A stretch of DNA of 64,000 nt from Paracoccus endophyticus (GTDB taxonomy: Bacteria > Pseudomonadota > Alphaproteobacteria > Rhodobacterales > Rhodobacteraceae): assembly GCF_003286075.1 (NCBI RefSeq), contig NZ_QLUV01000001.1, positions 62,001 through 126,000 on the forward strand, read 5' to 3'. A program made the position numbers and the translations under genes. The first letter of the stretch is position 1. Each line of letters begins with the position of its first letter. Under the pieces are notes generated by a model, which was not told the origin of the DNA, did no database searches, and saw only the letters and a program-made list of their open reading frames with translations. Shown here piece by piece: positions 54,130 to 62,250 of the stretch.

Positions 54130-54605
54130 GGCGTGATGGTGACGGGGTCGATCGCCACCTCCTCGAGGTTGCAGCCCCCGCCTTCGCGGTCGATGACCAG
54201 GAAATCGGCGGCGCGGTCCAGCGGCGTCAGCACCCCGTGCCAGACGCCCGCGCGCAGGTTGACGCCCATGCCCGCCGGCACCAGGAAGGCCAGCGGCGCG
54301 CCCGGCCGGCCGCCCGCGTCGGGGGCCACCACCGACAGCCACGGGTCCGGCCCCAGCGGCATGAACGCCTGCGACCCCAGCGGATGGCGTTCCAGCAGCG
54401 CGCAGTCGTAAGGCAGGCTGACCGGTGCGCTGCGAAAGATCGAGATCGCCGCCTCGCCGCCGCCGCGTTCGACCGTCGCCAGCGCATGGTGGCGTTCGCA
54501 GCGCCCGGCGTTGATCAGCCGCGTGGGCGCGTCGCGCGGGGCCAGCAGGTCGCCGAAGGGCGCGAATGCGCGGGCGCTGATCGGGACGGCGCGGATCGTG
54601 GTCAT
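54126..54605 (-). CDS. allA: Ureidoglycolate lyase
   Basis: AllA splits (S)-ureidoglycolate into glyoxylate and urea at the end of the ureide pathway. Family features: TIRAVPISARAFAPFGDLL, LLERHPLGSQAFMPLG, FLVPAGMGVNLRAGVWHGVLTPL and DFLVIDREGGG. At 159 residues it is a typical cupin-like length. It lies between rnhB (overlapping) and the allE-like gene 64 bp upstream, within a purine-breakdown cluster. Confidence 0.93.
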   Translation of the reverse strand: MTTIRAVPISARAFAPFGDLLAPRDAPTRLINAGRCERHHALATVERGGGEAAISIFRSAPVSLPYDCALLERHPLGSQAFMPLGPDPWLSVVAPDAGGRPGAPLAFLVPAGMGVNLRAGVWHGVLTPLDRAADFLVIDREGGGCNLEEVAIDPVTITP

Positions 54606-54669
54606 GGGTGCCCCCTAGCCGGCAGGCTGCGGGGTGCGGGGCGGCGCGCCGCGGCGTCGGGGCGGGCCG

Positions 54670-55578
54670 TCACCGCCCGGCCCCGCCCGCCCCGAACCAC
54701 AGCGGCGCGTGGCGGTTCACGTCCTTGTAGAGCAGATAGCGGAACCGCCCCGGACCGCCCGCATAGCAGGCCTGCGGGCAGAAGGCGCGCAGCCACATGA
54801 AGTCGCCCGGTCCCACCTCGACCCAGTCGCGGTTCAGGCGATAGACGGCCTTGCCTTCCAGCACGAACAGCCCGTGTTCCATGACATGCGTCTCGGCAAA
54901 GGGGATGGACCCGCCGGGGGCAAAGGTCACGACCGTGATGTGCATGTCGTGGCGCAGGTCGTCCAGGGGGACGAAGCGCGTCGTGGCCCAGCTGCCCTCG
55001 GTCTCGGGCATGGGGCTGGGGGGGATGTCGTTTTCGTTGGCGATCACGGGATCCGGGGGCGTCAGCCCGGCGGCGGGCTGCCACAGCTTGCGAAACCAGT
55101 GGAACCCCGCATTGCCGGGCGTCGCGTTGCGCACCCCCCAAGGCACGCCCGGGGGGATATAGGCAAAGCCGCCCGGCGTCAGGCGATGGCGCGCGCCGGC
55201 GAGGGTCACGTCCATCTCGCCCCCGGTGACGAACAGCGCGTGCTGCACGCGGGGGTCGTCGTCGGGGGCGTTGCAGCCGCCGCCCTCGGACAGTTCCACG
55301 ACATACTGGCTGAAGGTTTCGGCAAACCCGGTCAGCGGGCGGGCCAGCACCCACATCCGCATCCCCGTCCAGCCGGGCAGATAGCTGGTCACGATGTCGC
55401 GCATCACGCTGCGCGGGATGACGGCATAGGCGTCGGTCAGGACGGCCGTGTCGGTGGTCAGGCCGGTCTGCGGCGGCAGCCCCGCCACCGGCCCCGCATA
55501 GCGCGAGGGGGGCGGCGCGGCCGCGGCCTCGCCCGGAATGGGCGCGGGGTTGCCGCCGGGTGTGGTGTCGTCGATCAT
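54670..55578 (-). CDS. allE: (S)-ureidoglycine aminohydrolase (bicupin)
   Basis: A 302-residue double-cupin protein (YlbA/UGHY) that converts (S)-ureidoglycine to ureidoglycolate and ammonia in a manganese-dependent reaction. Cupin 1: VTGGEMDVTLAGARHRLTPGGFAYIPPGVPW; cupin 2: ITVVTFAPGGSIPFAETHVMEHGLFVLEGKAVYRL. The metal-binding Glu/His lie in AETHVMEHG. A Pro/Ala-rich N-terminal ~35 residues precede the fold. GGAAAGGAAAGACGG precedes ATG 55578. Confidence 0.92.
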   Translation of the reverse strand: MIDDTTPGGNPAPIPGEAAAAPPPSRYAGPVAGLPPQTGLTTDTAVLTDAYAVIPRSVMRDIVTSYLPGWTGMRMWVLARPLTGFAETFSQYVVELSEGGGCNAPDDDPRVQHALFVTGGEMDVTLAGARHRLTPGGFAYIPPGVPWGVRNATPGNAGFHWFRKLWQPAAGLTPPDPVIANENDIPPSPMPETEGSWATTRFVPLDDLRHDMHITVVTFAPGGSIPFAETHVMEHGLFVLEGKAVYRLNRDWVEVGPGDFMWLRAFCPQACYAGGPGRFRYLLYKDVNRHAPLWFGAGGAGR

Positions 55579-55637
55579 CCGTCTTTCCTTTCCGTCGCAG
55601 CCGCGGGGCCGTCCCGCGGGGGCCGTCCGCCCCCGCA

Positions 55638-55737
55638 CCCCCGAGGATAGTTCAGCAAGGAAGACAGCCTGGTTCTTCCTTGCCCAAATATCCCGGGGGG
55701 GAGCCGTCCGGCACGGGCGGCGGGGGCAGCGCCCCCC
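55638..55737. repeat. Palindromic intergenic repeat
   Basis: A near-symmetrical element: central 10-bp inverted repeat GCAAGGAAGA/TCTTCCTTGC (55655-55683, 9-base loop), flanked by CCCCGAGGATA on one side and ATATCCCGGGG on the other, then G/C-rich arms (CGGGGGCAGCGCCCCC at the right). It resembles the GC-clamp/GATATTT-type intergenic repeats of Rhodobacterales arranged as an inverted pair, between the puuE-uraD stop and the allE start. It may act as a terminator or REP-like element. Confidence 0.5.
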
Positions 55738-57141
55738 TTACCCCAGGGCCGATGTCAACCGCAGGTCCGCGATGCGCATGACCTGCCGTTCCGCCTCGGC
55801 CCGTTCCGTGGCGCTGTCGTTGTCCACGCGGGCGGCCATCGCGCGCATGATTCCCGCCCTGTCGTGATCGCGCACCGCGATGATGAAGGGGAACCCGTGG
55901 CGCGCCACATAGGCCGCGTTCAGGCGCGTGAAGTCCGCCCGCTCCGCGTCGGTCAGCGCATCCAGCCCGGCGCTCGCCTGCTCGGCGGCGCTGTCGGCCG
56001 TCAGCCGCCGTGCCGCCGCCAGCTTGCCCGCCAGGTCGGGGTGGGCGCGCAGCACGCCCAGCCGTTCCTGGTCGGACGCGGCGCGGAAGACCCGCGCCAT
56101 CGCACCGGCCAACCCCGCGGCGCTGTCATGCGCGGCGCCCATCTCGCCGTCCCAGACCCGTTCCGCGATCCAGGGCGAATGCTCGTAGATCCCGCCAAAG
56201 CGCGCCACGAAATCGTCACGCCCCATCTGCGAGGGCCGTTCGGCCGCGCGGAACGGATGCGCCCCGGCCCAGTGCCGCGCGATGTCGAGCCGGGTCGCGA
56301 ACCAGACGCCGTCGTGGGCGCGGGCGTGGTCCAGAAACCGCCGCAGCCCCTCGGCCCGGCCCGGGCGGCCCGCAAGCCGGTTGTGCAGCCCGATCGACAG
56401 CATCCGCGGCCGCCCCTCGCCCCCTTCGCGGTACAGGCAGTCGAAGCTGTCGCGCAGGTACAGGAAGAACTCCTCGCCGTTGGTGAAGCCGCCGTTGGCA
56501 AAGCGCATGTCGTTGGCGTCCAGCGTATAGGGCACCATCAGTTGCGGGCGGCCCTGGTGGACGTGCCAGAAGGGCAGATCGTCGGCATAGCTGTCGGCCA
56601 GGTATTCGAAGCCCCCTTCCTCGCAGCCCAGTGCCACCGTGTTCATCGACGCCCGGCCCTGATAGAATCCCAGCGGCCGCGCGCCGGTGACGTGCGTGTG
56701 CAGCGCGACCGCCTGCCGGATATGCTCGGCCTCGATGTCGCGGGGCACGTCCTTGTAGTCGATCCACTTCAGCCCGTGGGTCGCCATCTCCCACCCGGCG
56801 TCGATCATCGCGCGGGTCTGCTCGGGGTTGCGCGCCAGCGCCGTCGCCACGCCATAGCAGGTGACGGGGATGCCCTCGAGCAGGCGCAGCAGCCGCCAGA
56901 ACCCCGCGCGCGCGCCATAGTCGTAGATCGTTTCCATGTTCCAGTGGCGCTGGCCCGGCCAGGGCTGCGCGCCCACGATTTCCGACAGGAACGCCTCGGA
57001 CGCGGCGTCGCCATGCTCGACCGAGTTCTCGCCGCCTTCCTCGTAGTTGACGACGATCTGGACGGCGATGCGGGCCCCGCCCGGCCACTGCGGATCGGGG
57101 GGGTTCGGGCCGTGGCCTCGCATGTCGCGGCTGTATCGCAT
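55738..57141 (-). CDS. Bifunctional allantoinase (PuuE) / OHCU decarboxylase fusion
   Basis: A 467-residue fusion. Residues ~1-300 are a PuuE-type, metal-free polysaccharide-deacetylase-fold allantoinase: NYEEGGENSVEHGDAASEAFLSEIVG, ETIYDYGARAGFWRLL, ATHGLKWIDYKD, FYQGRASMNTV and RMLSIGLHNRLAGRPGRAE. Residues ~305-467 are 2-oxo-4-hydroxy-4-carboxy-5-ureidoimidazoline decarboxylase: GIYEHSPWIAERVWD, LRAHPDLAGKLA (catalytic His) and LNAAYVARHGFPFIIAVRDHDRAGI. One polypeptide thus forms allantoin stereospecifically and opens its ring. ATG 57141 (MRYSRDMRGHG) matches the PuuE start. HIU hydrolase and uricase genes are not in the window. Confidence 0.94.
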   Translation of the reverse strand: MRYSRDMRGHGPNPPDPQWPGGARIAVQIVVNYEEGGENSVEHGDAASEAFLSEIVGAQPWPGQRHWNMETIYDYGARAGFWRLLRLLEGIPVTCYGVATALARNPEQTRAMIDAGWEMATHGLKWIDYKDVPRDIEAEHIRQAVALHTHVTGARPLGFYQGRASMNTVALGCEEGGFEYLADSYADDLPFWHVHQGRPQLMVPYTLDANDMRFANGGFTNGEEFFLYLRDSFDCLYREGGEGRPRMLSIGLHNRLAGRPGRAEGLRRFLDHARAHDGVWFATRLDIARHWAGAHPFRAAERPSQMGRDDFVARFGGIYEHSPWIAERVWDGEMGAAHDSAAGLAGAMARVFRAASDQERLGVLRAHPDLAGKLAAARRLTADSAAEQASAGLDALTDAERADFTRLNAAYVARHGFPFIIAVRDHDRAGIMRAMAARVDNDSATERAEAERQVMRIADLRLTSALG

Positions 57142-57233
57142 CGCTCGTCCCTTTTCCTCGCGCCGCCGCAGGGTCACGCCGGGCGCGCCGCTTGTCCAGC
57201 GGGGGCGGCGGCGCTTTCCGGCAGGCGGAACGC

Positions 57234-58433
57234 CTAGGCCCGAACCAGATCGCGGCCCCGCGGCAGCGCCGCCGTCAGCAGCCCCAGCACCGGCAGCACC
57301 GAGCAGACGAGGAAGACGAAGCGGATGCCCTGCGCGTCCGCGACCTGCCCCAGAACCGCCGCGGCGATCCCGCCCATGCCAAAGGCAAAGCCGAAGAACA
57401 GGCCCGCGATCAGCCCGGTGCGGCCGGGCACCAGTTCCTGCGCGAAGACGACGATCGCGGGCGCGGCCGAGGCCATGATGGCGCCCACCAGCACCGACAG
57501 GATCGCCGTCGGCACCAGTCCCACATGCGGCAGCAGCAGCGAAAACGGCAGCACGCCCAGGATCGAGAACCAGATCACCCGGCGCGGCCCCACCCGGTCG
57601 CCCAGGATGCCGCCCAGCATCACACCGGCGGCCGACCCGAACAGCAGCAGGAACAGCATCAGCTGCGCCCCGCGCGCGCCCAGCCCGAACTTGTCGATCA
57701 GAAAGAACGTGTAATAGCTGGTCAGGCTGGCCATGTAGAAGGCCTTGGTGGACGACAGCACCGCCAGCACCCCGATCGCCGCGACGATGCGGCGCCGGCC
57801 CAGCAGCGGCCCCGACGGCACCCGCAGCCCGCCCGCGCGGCGGCGCCCCTCGGCCCAGCGGCCGACCTGCCACAGCACCCCAGCGCCGGCCAGCGCGATC
57901 AGCCCCAGCCAGCCCAGCACTCCGCGTCCCAGCGGCCCGACCAGGAACGCCGCCAGCAGCGGCCCCAGCGCCTGCCCGCCGTTTCCGCCCAGCTGGAACA
58001 GCGACTGCGCCGTGCCGAAGCGCCCGCCGGACGCGGTGCGCGCCACGCGCGAGCTTTCGGGGTGAAAGATCGACGATCCCAGCCCGATCAGCATCGCCCC
58101 CGCCAGCAGCCAGCCATAGGCCGGCGCCAGGGCCAGCGTCACCACCCCGGCAAAGCTGGCCAGCATCCCCACCGCCAGCGACCTGGGCATCGGGTGGCGG
58201 TCCGTGACGATCCCCACTGCCGGTTGCAGCAGCGAGGCCGTGACCTGGAACGCGAATGTCATCATCCCGATCTGGGCATAGGTCAGCGCGAACTCGGCCT
58301 TGAGCAGCGGATAGATCGCCGACAGCAGCGATTGCAGCACGTCGTTGACCATGTGGCACAGGCTGAGCGCGCCCAGCACCAGCCAGTGGGGGCTGTCCGC
58401 GCGCGGCGCATGGTCCGTCGTCACTGCCGCCAT
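57234..58433 (-). CDS. MFS transporter, fosmidomycin-resistance (Fsr) type
   Basis: A 399-residue, 12-helix major facilitator protein. The N-terminal HWLVLGALSLCHMVNDVLQSLLSAIYPLLK and GSSIFHPESSRVARTASGGRFGTAQSLFQLGGNGGQALGPLLAAF are typical of Fsr exporters. Basic loop motif GDRVGPRRV after helix 8. The substrate is unknown; the position upstream of the allantoinase fusion (92 bp gap, same strand) suggests it could move a ureide or purine, but that is context only. It is divergent from the GntR gene. Confidence 0.85.
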   Translation of the reverse strand: MAAVTTDHAPRADSPHWLVLGALSLCHMVNDVLQSLLSAIYPLLKAEFALTYAQIGMMTFAFQVTASLLQPAVGIVTDRHPMPRSLAVGMLASFAGVVTLALAPAYGWLLAGAMLIGLGSSIFHPESSRVARTASGGRFGTAQSLFQLGGNGGQALGPLLAAFLVGPLGRGVLGWLGLIALAGAGVLWQVGRWAEGRRRAGGLRVPSGPLLGRRRIVAAIGVLAVLSSTKAFYMASLTSYYTFFLIDKFGLGARGAQLMLFLLLFGSAAGVMLGGILGDRVGPRRVIWFSILGVLPFSLLLPHVGLVPTAILSVLVGAIMASAAPAIVVFAQELVPGRTGLIAGLFFGFAFGMGGIAAAVLGQVADAQGIRFVFLVCSVLPVLGLLTAALPRGRDLVRA

Positions 58434-58621
58434 CGTCGTCCCTCCCCTGTGCGCCCGCCTGCCCGCCCGATCCGCGCAGATCAGGCCTGCGCCGGGGCAG
58501 AGTCAACCGCTGCGGCCAGCCCGCCGCCGCCCGCGGCGGTGCCGGACTGGCCAAATGGACAAGTTCACCGGGCGGATTCGGCGTGCCTATAAGCGGTTAA
58601 CCAGCAGCGGAACAACACACG

Positions 58622-59392
58622 ATGATAAGGAAGGAACCGGACAGGGCCGGGGCGGCGCTGAACGGTGGCGCGCGCCCGAGGGGATTGCTGGCGCGGCGCG
58701 CGCTGACCTGGCAGTCGGTGCAGGGCGAGATCCTCGCGCGGATCAAGAGGGGGGTCTATCCGCCGGGCGACCTGATCCCGACCGAGGAGCAGCTGGCTGC
58801 GGAACTGGGCTGCGCGCGCGCCACGGTGAACCGGGCGCTGACCGACCTGGCCGACCGCGGCGTGGTCGAACGCCGCCGCCGCGTGGGCACCCGCGTCGCG
58901 CTGGCGATGGCGCGCGGGTCGGACATGGCGCGCCCGGTCCTGCGCGCGCTGATCGAGGGCGAGGGCCGCCGCTACGGCTATCGCTTTCTCGGCGGCCGCA
59001 CGGGCACGGCCCCGCGCGCGATGCTGATCCGGCTGATGGCGCAGGACGCCGCCTGCGTGCGCGAAACGCAGGCAATGTTTCTGGCCGACGACGAGACCTT
59101 CTGCCACGAGCGGCGCTTTACCAACATGGCGCTGGTGCCGCAGATGACCGATGCGGTGCTGGCGGGCACCTGGGCCAGCGACTGGCTGTCGATGCAGTCG
59201 CGCCTGACCCACGCCGAGACGCGGGTGTCCGCGTCCACCGCCGGTCAGGAAGACGCATCGGCCGCGCTGGCCTGCCCGCAGGACGCGCCGGTGATCGTCT
59301 ATGACACCTGTTCGTGGAGGGATGCCCAGCCGCTGACCACCGCACGCGTCGTCTTTCACCCGCAGGTCGTGGTTCGCAATCCGCTGTTCTGA
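58622..59392 (+). CDS. GntR-family (HutC/UTRA) transcriptional regulator
   Basis: A 256-residue repressor-type protein. Winged helix (about residues 29-95): WQSVQGEILARIKRGVYPPGDLIPTEEQLAAELGCARATVNRALTDLADRGVVERRRRVGTRV. The C-terminal UTRA domain (VCVRETQAMFLADDETFCHERRFTN-like part, ACPQDAPVIVYDTCSWRDAQPLTTARVVFHP) binds a small effector. It is divergent from the MFS gene with a 188-bp gap, so it probably controls the transporter and the ureide genes. The first ~25 residues are variable; a later start cannot be excluded. Confidence 0.87.
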   Translation: MIRKEPDRAGAALNGGARPRGLLARRALTWQSVQGEILARIKRGVYPPGDLIPTEEQLAAELGCARATVNRALTDLADRGVVERRRRVGTRVALAMARGSDMARPVLRALIEGEGRRYGYRFLGGRTGTAPRAMLIRLMAQDAACVRETQAMFLADDETFCHERRFTNMALVPQMTDAVLAGTWASDWLSMQSRLTHAETRVSASTAGQEDASAALACPQDAPVIVYDTCSWRDAQPLTTARVVFHPQVVVRNPLF

Positions 59393-59693
59393 CGGCCGCC
59401 CGGCCTGATTGTCCGGCCGGCGCCGGCAGAGCGTCTTGGCTTGCGCGCCGGCCCGCAGCCGCGACCCCCGAGGTCAGCGCACGCGTCGGGCGGAATGGCG
59501 GGCTTTGCGCGCGGGCAGGGGCGCGGGCTTTGCGCAGGGGCGCGGGCGGATCGGCCCTGCGGCCATCGCGTCCGGCAGGGTCGGCAGGGCTGTCGCCGCC
59601 GCCCGGACGACGCCGCGATCCGTGGCCGTGCGCGCGCCCCGGACCCGGCGGCCGCCCCACCCGTGCCCTGTCCGGCGCTTGCCGCAGCCCCGC
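59393..59693. other. Gap between the GntR and enoyl-CoA hydratase genes
   Basis: About 300 bp of GC-rich DNA between two convergent genes. I see no gene, RNA or repeat in it. Confidence 0.4.
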
Positions 59694-60488
59694 TCAGCCC
59701 CGGCGCAGCGCCGCGAAATCCGCGGGGCGCTTGGCCAAAAAGCCGGCGATGCCCTCGGCGGCCTCGGGCGCGGCCAGGGCGCGGGCCATCGCCGGCACCT
59801 CGGCGGCAAGCTGGCGGTCCATCAGCGCGCGCCGTGCGCCCACGATCAGCGCCTTGATCGCGGCCTGCGCCTGCGCGGGGCCCTGGGCCAGCCGCGCCGC
59901 CAACGCCTCGGCCGCGGCCTGCGCCTGACCGGGCGGGGTGGTCGCGTTGATGGCCCCCAGGGCCTGCAGGCGGGGCGCAGGCACGGGCTGGCCGCCCAGG
60001 CAAAGCTCGGCCACCAGCGCCGGCGGCAGCGCGGCGGTCAGGCTGCCGGTCAGCCCGCCGTCGGGGATCAGCCCCGCGTTCACATAGGCGGCGGTGAAGG
60101 TCGCGTCCTCGGCCGCGACGATCAGATCGCACGCCATCGCCAGCGAGAAGCCGGCCCCCGCCGCGCCGCCCTCGACCGCGGCGATGACGGGGCGGGGGCA
60201 GTCCATCACCGACCGGATCAGCGACTGCAGGTCCTCGATCGCGTCCCGGCGCTCGGCCTCGGTCATGTGCTGGCCCTGGATCAGCAGCGTCAGGTCGCCG
60301 CCCGCGCAAAAGAACCCCTCCGCCCCCGTCAGCACCACCGCGCCCAGGCGCGGCTGCGCGGCGGCCTGCGCCAGCGCACGGCGCAGGCCCGCATAGAACC
60401 CCGCCGACAGGGCGTTGCGGCGCGCGGGGTTGCGATTGACGACCAGCAGGTGGGTGCCCCGGTCGATGATGTCGCAGGTGTCGCTCAT
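59694..60488 (-). CDS. Enoyl-CoA hydratase/isomerase family protein
   Basis: A 264-residue crotonase. CoA-binding region RNPARRNALSAGFYAGLRRAL and LTGAEGFFCAGGDL (oxyanion hole) are clear; VEGGAAGAGFSLAMACDLIVAAEDATF contains the second oxyanion Gly. The first catalytic Glu of hydratases (in the VEGGAAGAG helix region) is Ala-substituted, while the AYVNAGLIPDGGLTGSL segment has an Asp, as in isomerase or PaaG-like members. Hydration is therefore uncertain. AAAGGATGCCCC precedes the ATG. It is divergent from the L,D-transpeptidase gene. Confidence 0.87.
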   Translation of the reverse strand: MSDTCDIIDRGTHLLVVNRNPARRNALSAGFYAGLRRALAQAAAQPRLGAVVLTGAEGFFCAGGDLTLLIQGQHMTEAERRDAIEDLQSLIRSVMDCPRPVIAAVEGGAAGAGFSLAMACDLIVAAEDATFTAAYVNAGLIPDGGLTGSLTAALPPALVAELCLGGQPVPAPRLQALGAINATTPPGQAQAAAEALAARLAQGPAQAQAAIKALIVGARRALMDRQLAAEVPAMARALAAPEAAEGIAGFLAKRPADFAALRRG

Positions 60489-60638
60489 GGGGCATCCTTT
60501 GTGCAGGTCAGGGGCCGCGGCGGCCGGGGGACCCGCGGGCGTTCGGTCCGTTGTCGCGGCTGGCCGGTCCGGGCGCAAGCCGCGCCCCGCCCGCGCGGGC
60601 AGGCCGCGCCCCGACGTCACGCAACCCCGATGCCACGG

Positions 60639-60654
60639 GTCAAGCATTCTTGAC
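60639..60654. promoter_or_regulatory. Inverted repeat in a divergent promoter region
   Basis: GTCAAG-CATT-CTTGAC, perfect 6-bp arms. Each arm reads as a TTGAC -35-like box pointing away from the centre, between the divergent enoyl-CoA hydratase and L,D-transpeptidase genes. Could be two back-to-back promoters or an operator. No good -10 was found on either side. Confidence 0.3.
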
Positions 60655-60720
60655 TCCCGCAGGGTTGGCGGCACCGGCCACAATCGTCATGGTTGTGCCT
60701 GATGTGAATCGGAGACCTTG

Positions 60721-62250
60721 ATGCCTCGCGCGCCCCTGATGCTGACCGCCGCCCCCCTTGCCCTTGCTGTGGCCTTGGCCGTGGCCGCAGCCCCCGCCCG
60801 GGCGCAGTCGGCACGCGCCATCATCACCGCCGCCGACATCGAGGCGGCGACGTTTTCCGGCGTGGGCGAACTGCCGCCCGGCCAATCGGCGCTGACCGCG
60901 CGGGTTCAGGTCCTGCTGGACCGCGCGGGCGTCTCGCCCGGCGTCGTGGACGGGTTCCGCGGCGGCATGTCCGAAAGCGCGCTGAGCGCGTTCGAGCGCA
61001 AGAGCGGCCTGCCCGTGGACGGCCGCCTCGACCCGCAGGTCTGGGCGCTGCTGCAACCCTTTGCGGCCGCTCCGCTGACCGCCGACTATACCATCACCGA
61101 CGCGGACGCGCAGGGCCTGGTCGAGGCCATCCCCACCGACTATGCGAAAAAGGCCGAGATGGAGTCGATGGGCTACACATCGGTCGCGGAACGGCTGGCC
61201 GAGACGTTCCACATGGACGAGAAGTTCATCCTCCAGCTGAACCCGGGCGTCGCCCTGGAACCAGGCGCGACGATCAAGGTCACGGTCCCGGCAAAGCCGA
61301 TCAGGACCAAGGTCGCCCGGATCATCGTGGACAAGGAGGCCGGGCGCGTCGCGGCCTATGACGCGGCGGGGCGGATGGTGGTGGACTATCCCGCCACGGT
61401 GGGGTCCAGCGACAACCCCTCGCCGCACGGGACCCACACGGTCACGGCCGTGGCGAAGAACCCGGACTATACCTACAACCCGAACACTAACTTTAAGCAG
61501 GGCGACAACGACAAGGTGCTGCGCGTGCCGCCTGGGCCGAACGGTCCGGTGGGCAACATGTGGATCGACCTGAGCGAGCCGACCTATGGCATCCACGGCA
61601 CGCCCACGCCGTCGCGCCTGTTCGTCAGCGAATCGCACGGCTGCGTGCGCCTTACGAACTGGGACGCGACCGAACTGGCGGGGATGGTGACGCTGGACCA
61701 GACCGTGGTCGAGTTCCTGGCCCCCGGCGTGCGGATCGCCGACGTGACACCGGCGGTGCCCCCGGCCGTGGTGCCGGTCGCGGCGCCGGTTGCGGCGCCG
61801 GTTGCGGGGGGCCTGTCCGCGCCCGGCACCGGGGACGGCATCGTTGCGGGCGCACCGGCGGCGCTGTCGGTGGCCGCGGGCAAGCCCCTGCCGCGGCCCG
61901 CGGGCCTGGGCGGCGCCACCGCGCCCCTGCCGCCGCTGGCCGTGCCGGTCGCCGTTGCCGCGGACGGCATGACAGCGGGGGGTGTCGCGCCGGCCGGCGT
62001 GGTCGCCGGGGCGGCACCGATGGGGGGTCCCGCCGCAGGGCCGGCGGCCGGGGCCATGACGCCCGCGCTGGACGCGGCCGCGGTCGCCGCAGGCGTTCCT
62101 GCCCCCGCGGCCGACGATTCGCTCAGCCAGGCGCTCAGCACCGCCAGCGGCGGGATGCTGCAGGCCGCACCCGCAATGCCTGCTGTGCCGCCCCAGGATG
62201 TGCCCGCCGCAGGCACGGTGCCGGCCCCGGCCGCAGGTCCGGGGACGTGA
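60721..62250 (+). CDS. L,D-transpeptidase (YkuD family)
   Basis: A 509-residue secreted peptidoglycan cross-linking enzyme. Signal peptide: about 1-28 (LMLTAAPLALAVALAVAAAPARAQ). Peptidoglycan-binding domain around residues 55-110 (ARVQVLLDRAGVSPGVVDG ... SALSAFERKSGLPVDGRLDPQVW). A LysM-like part follows. The YkuD domain (about 198-340) ends in HGTPTPSRLFVSESHGCVRLTNWDA, with catalytic SHGCVR. The last ~170 residues are Ala/Pro/Val/Gly-rich low complexity, likely a wall-spanning tail. GGAGACCTTG precedes ATG 60721. It overlaps the next gene by 4 nt. Confidence 0.93.
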   Translation: MPRAPLMLTAAPLALAVALAVAAAPARAQSARAIITAADIEAATFSGVGELPPGQSALTARVQVLLDRAGVSPGVVDGFRGGMSESALSAFERKSGLPVDGRLDPQVWALLQPFAAAPLTADYTITDADAQGLVEAIPTDYAKKAEMESMGYTSVAERLAETFHMDEKFILQLNPGVALEPGATIKVTVPAKPIRTKVARIIVDKEAGRVAAYDAAGRMVVDYPATVGSSDNPSPHGTHTVTAVAKNPDYTYNPNTNFKQGDNDKVLRVPPGPNGPVGNMWIDLSEPTYGIHGTPTPSRLFVSESHGCVRLTNWDATELAGMVTLDQTVVEFLAPGVRIADVTPAVPPAVVPVAAPVAAPVAGGLSAPGTGDGIVAGAPAALSVAAGKPLPRPAGLGGATAPLPPLAVPVAVAADGMTAGGVAPAGVVAGAAPMGGPAAGPAAGAMTPALDAAAVAAGVPAPAADDSLSQALSTASGGMLQAAPAMPAVPPQDVPAAGTVPAPAAGPGT

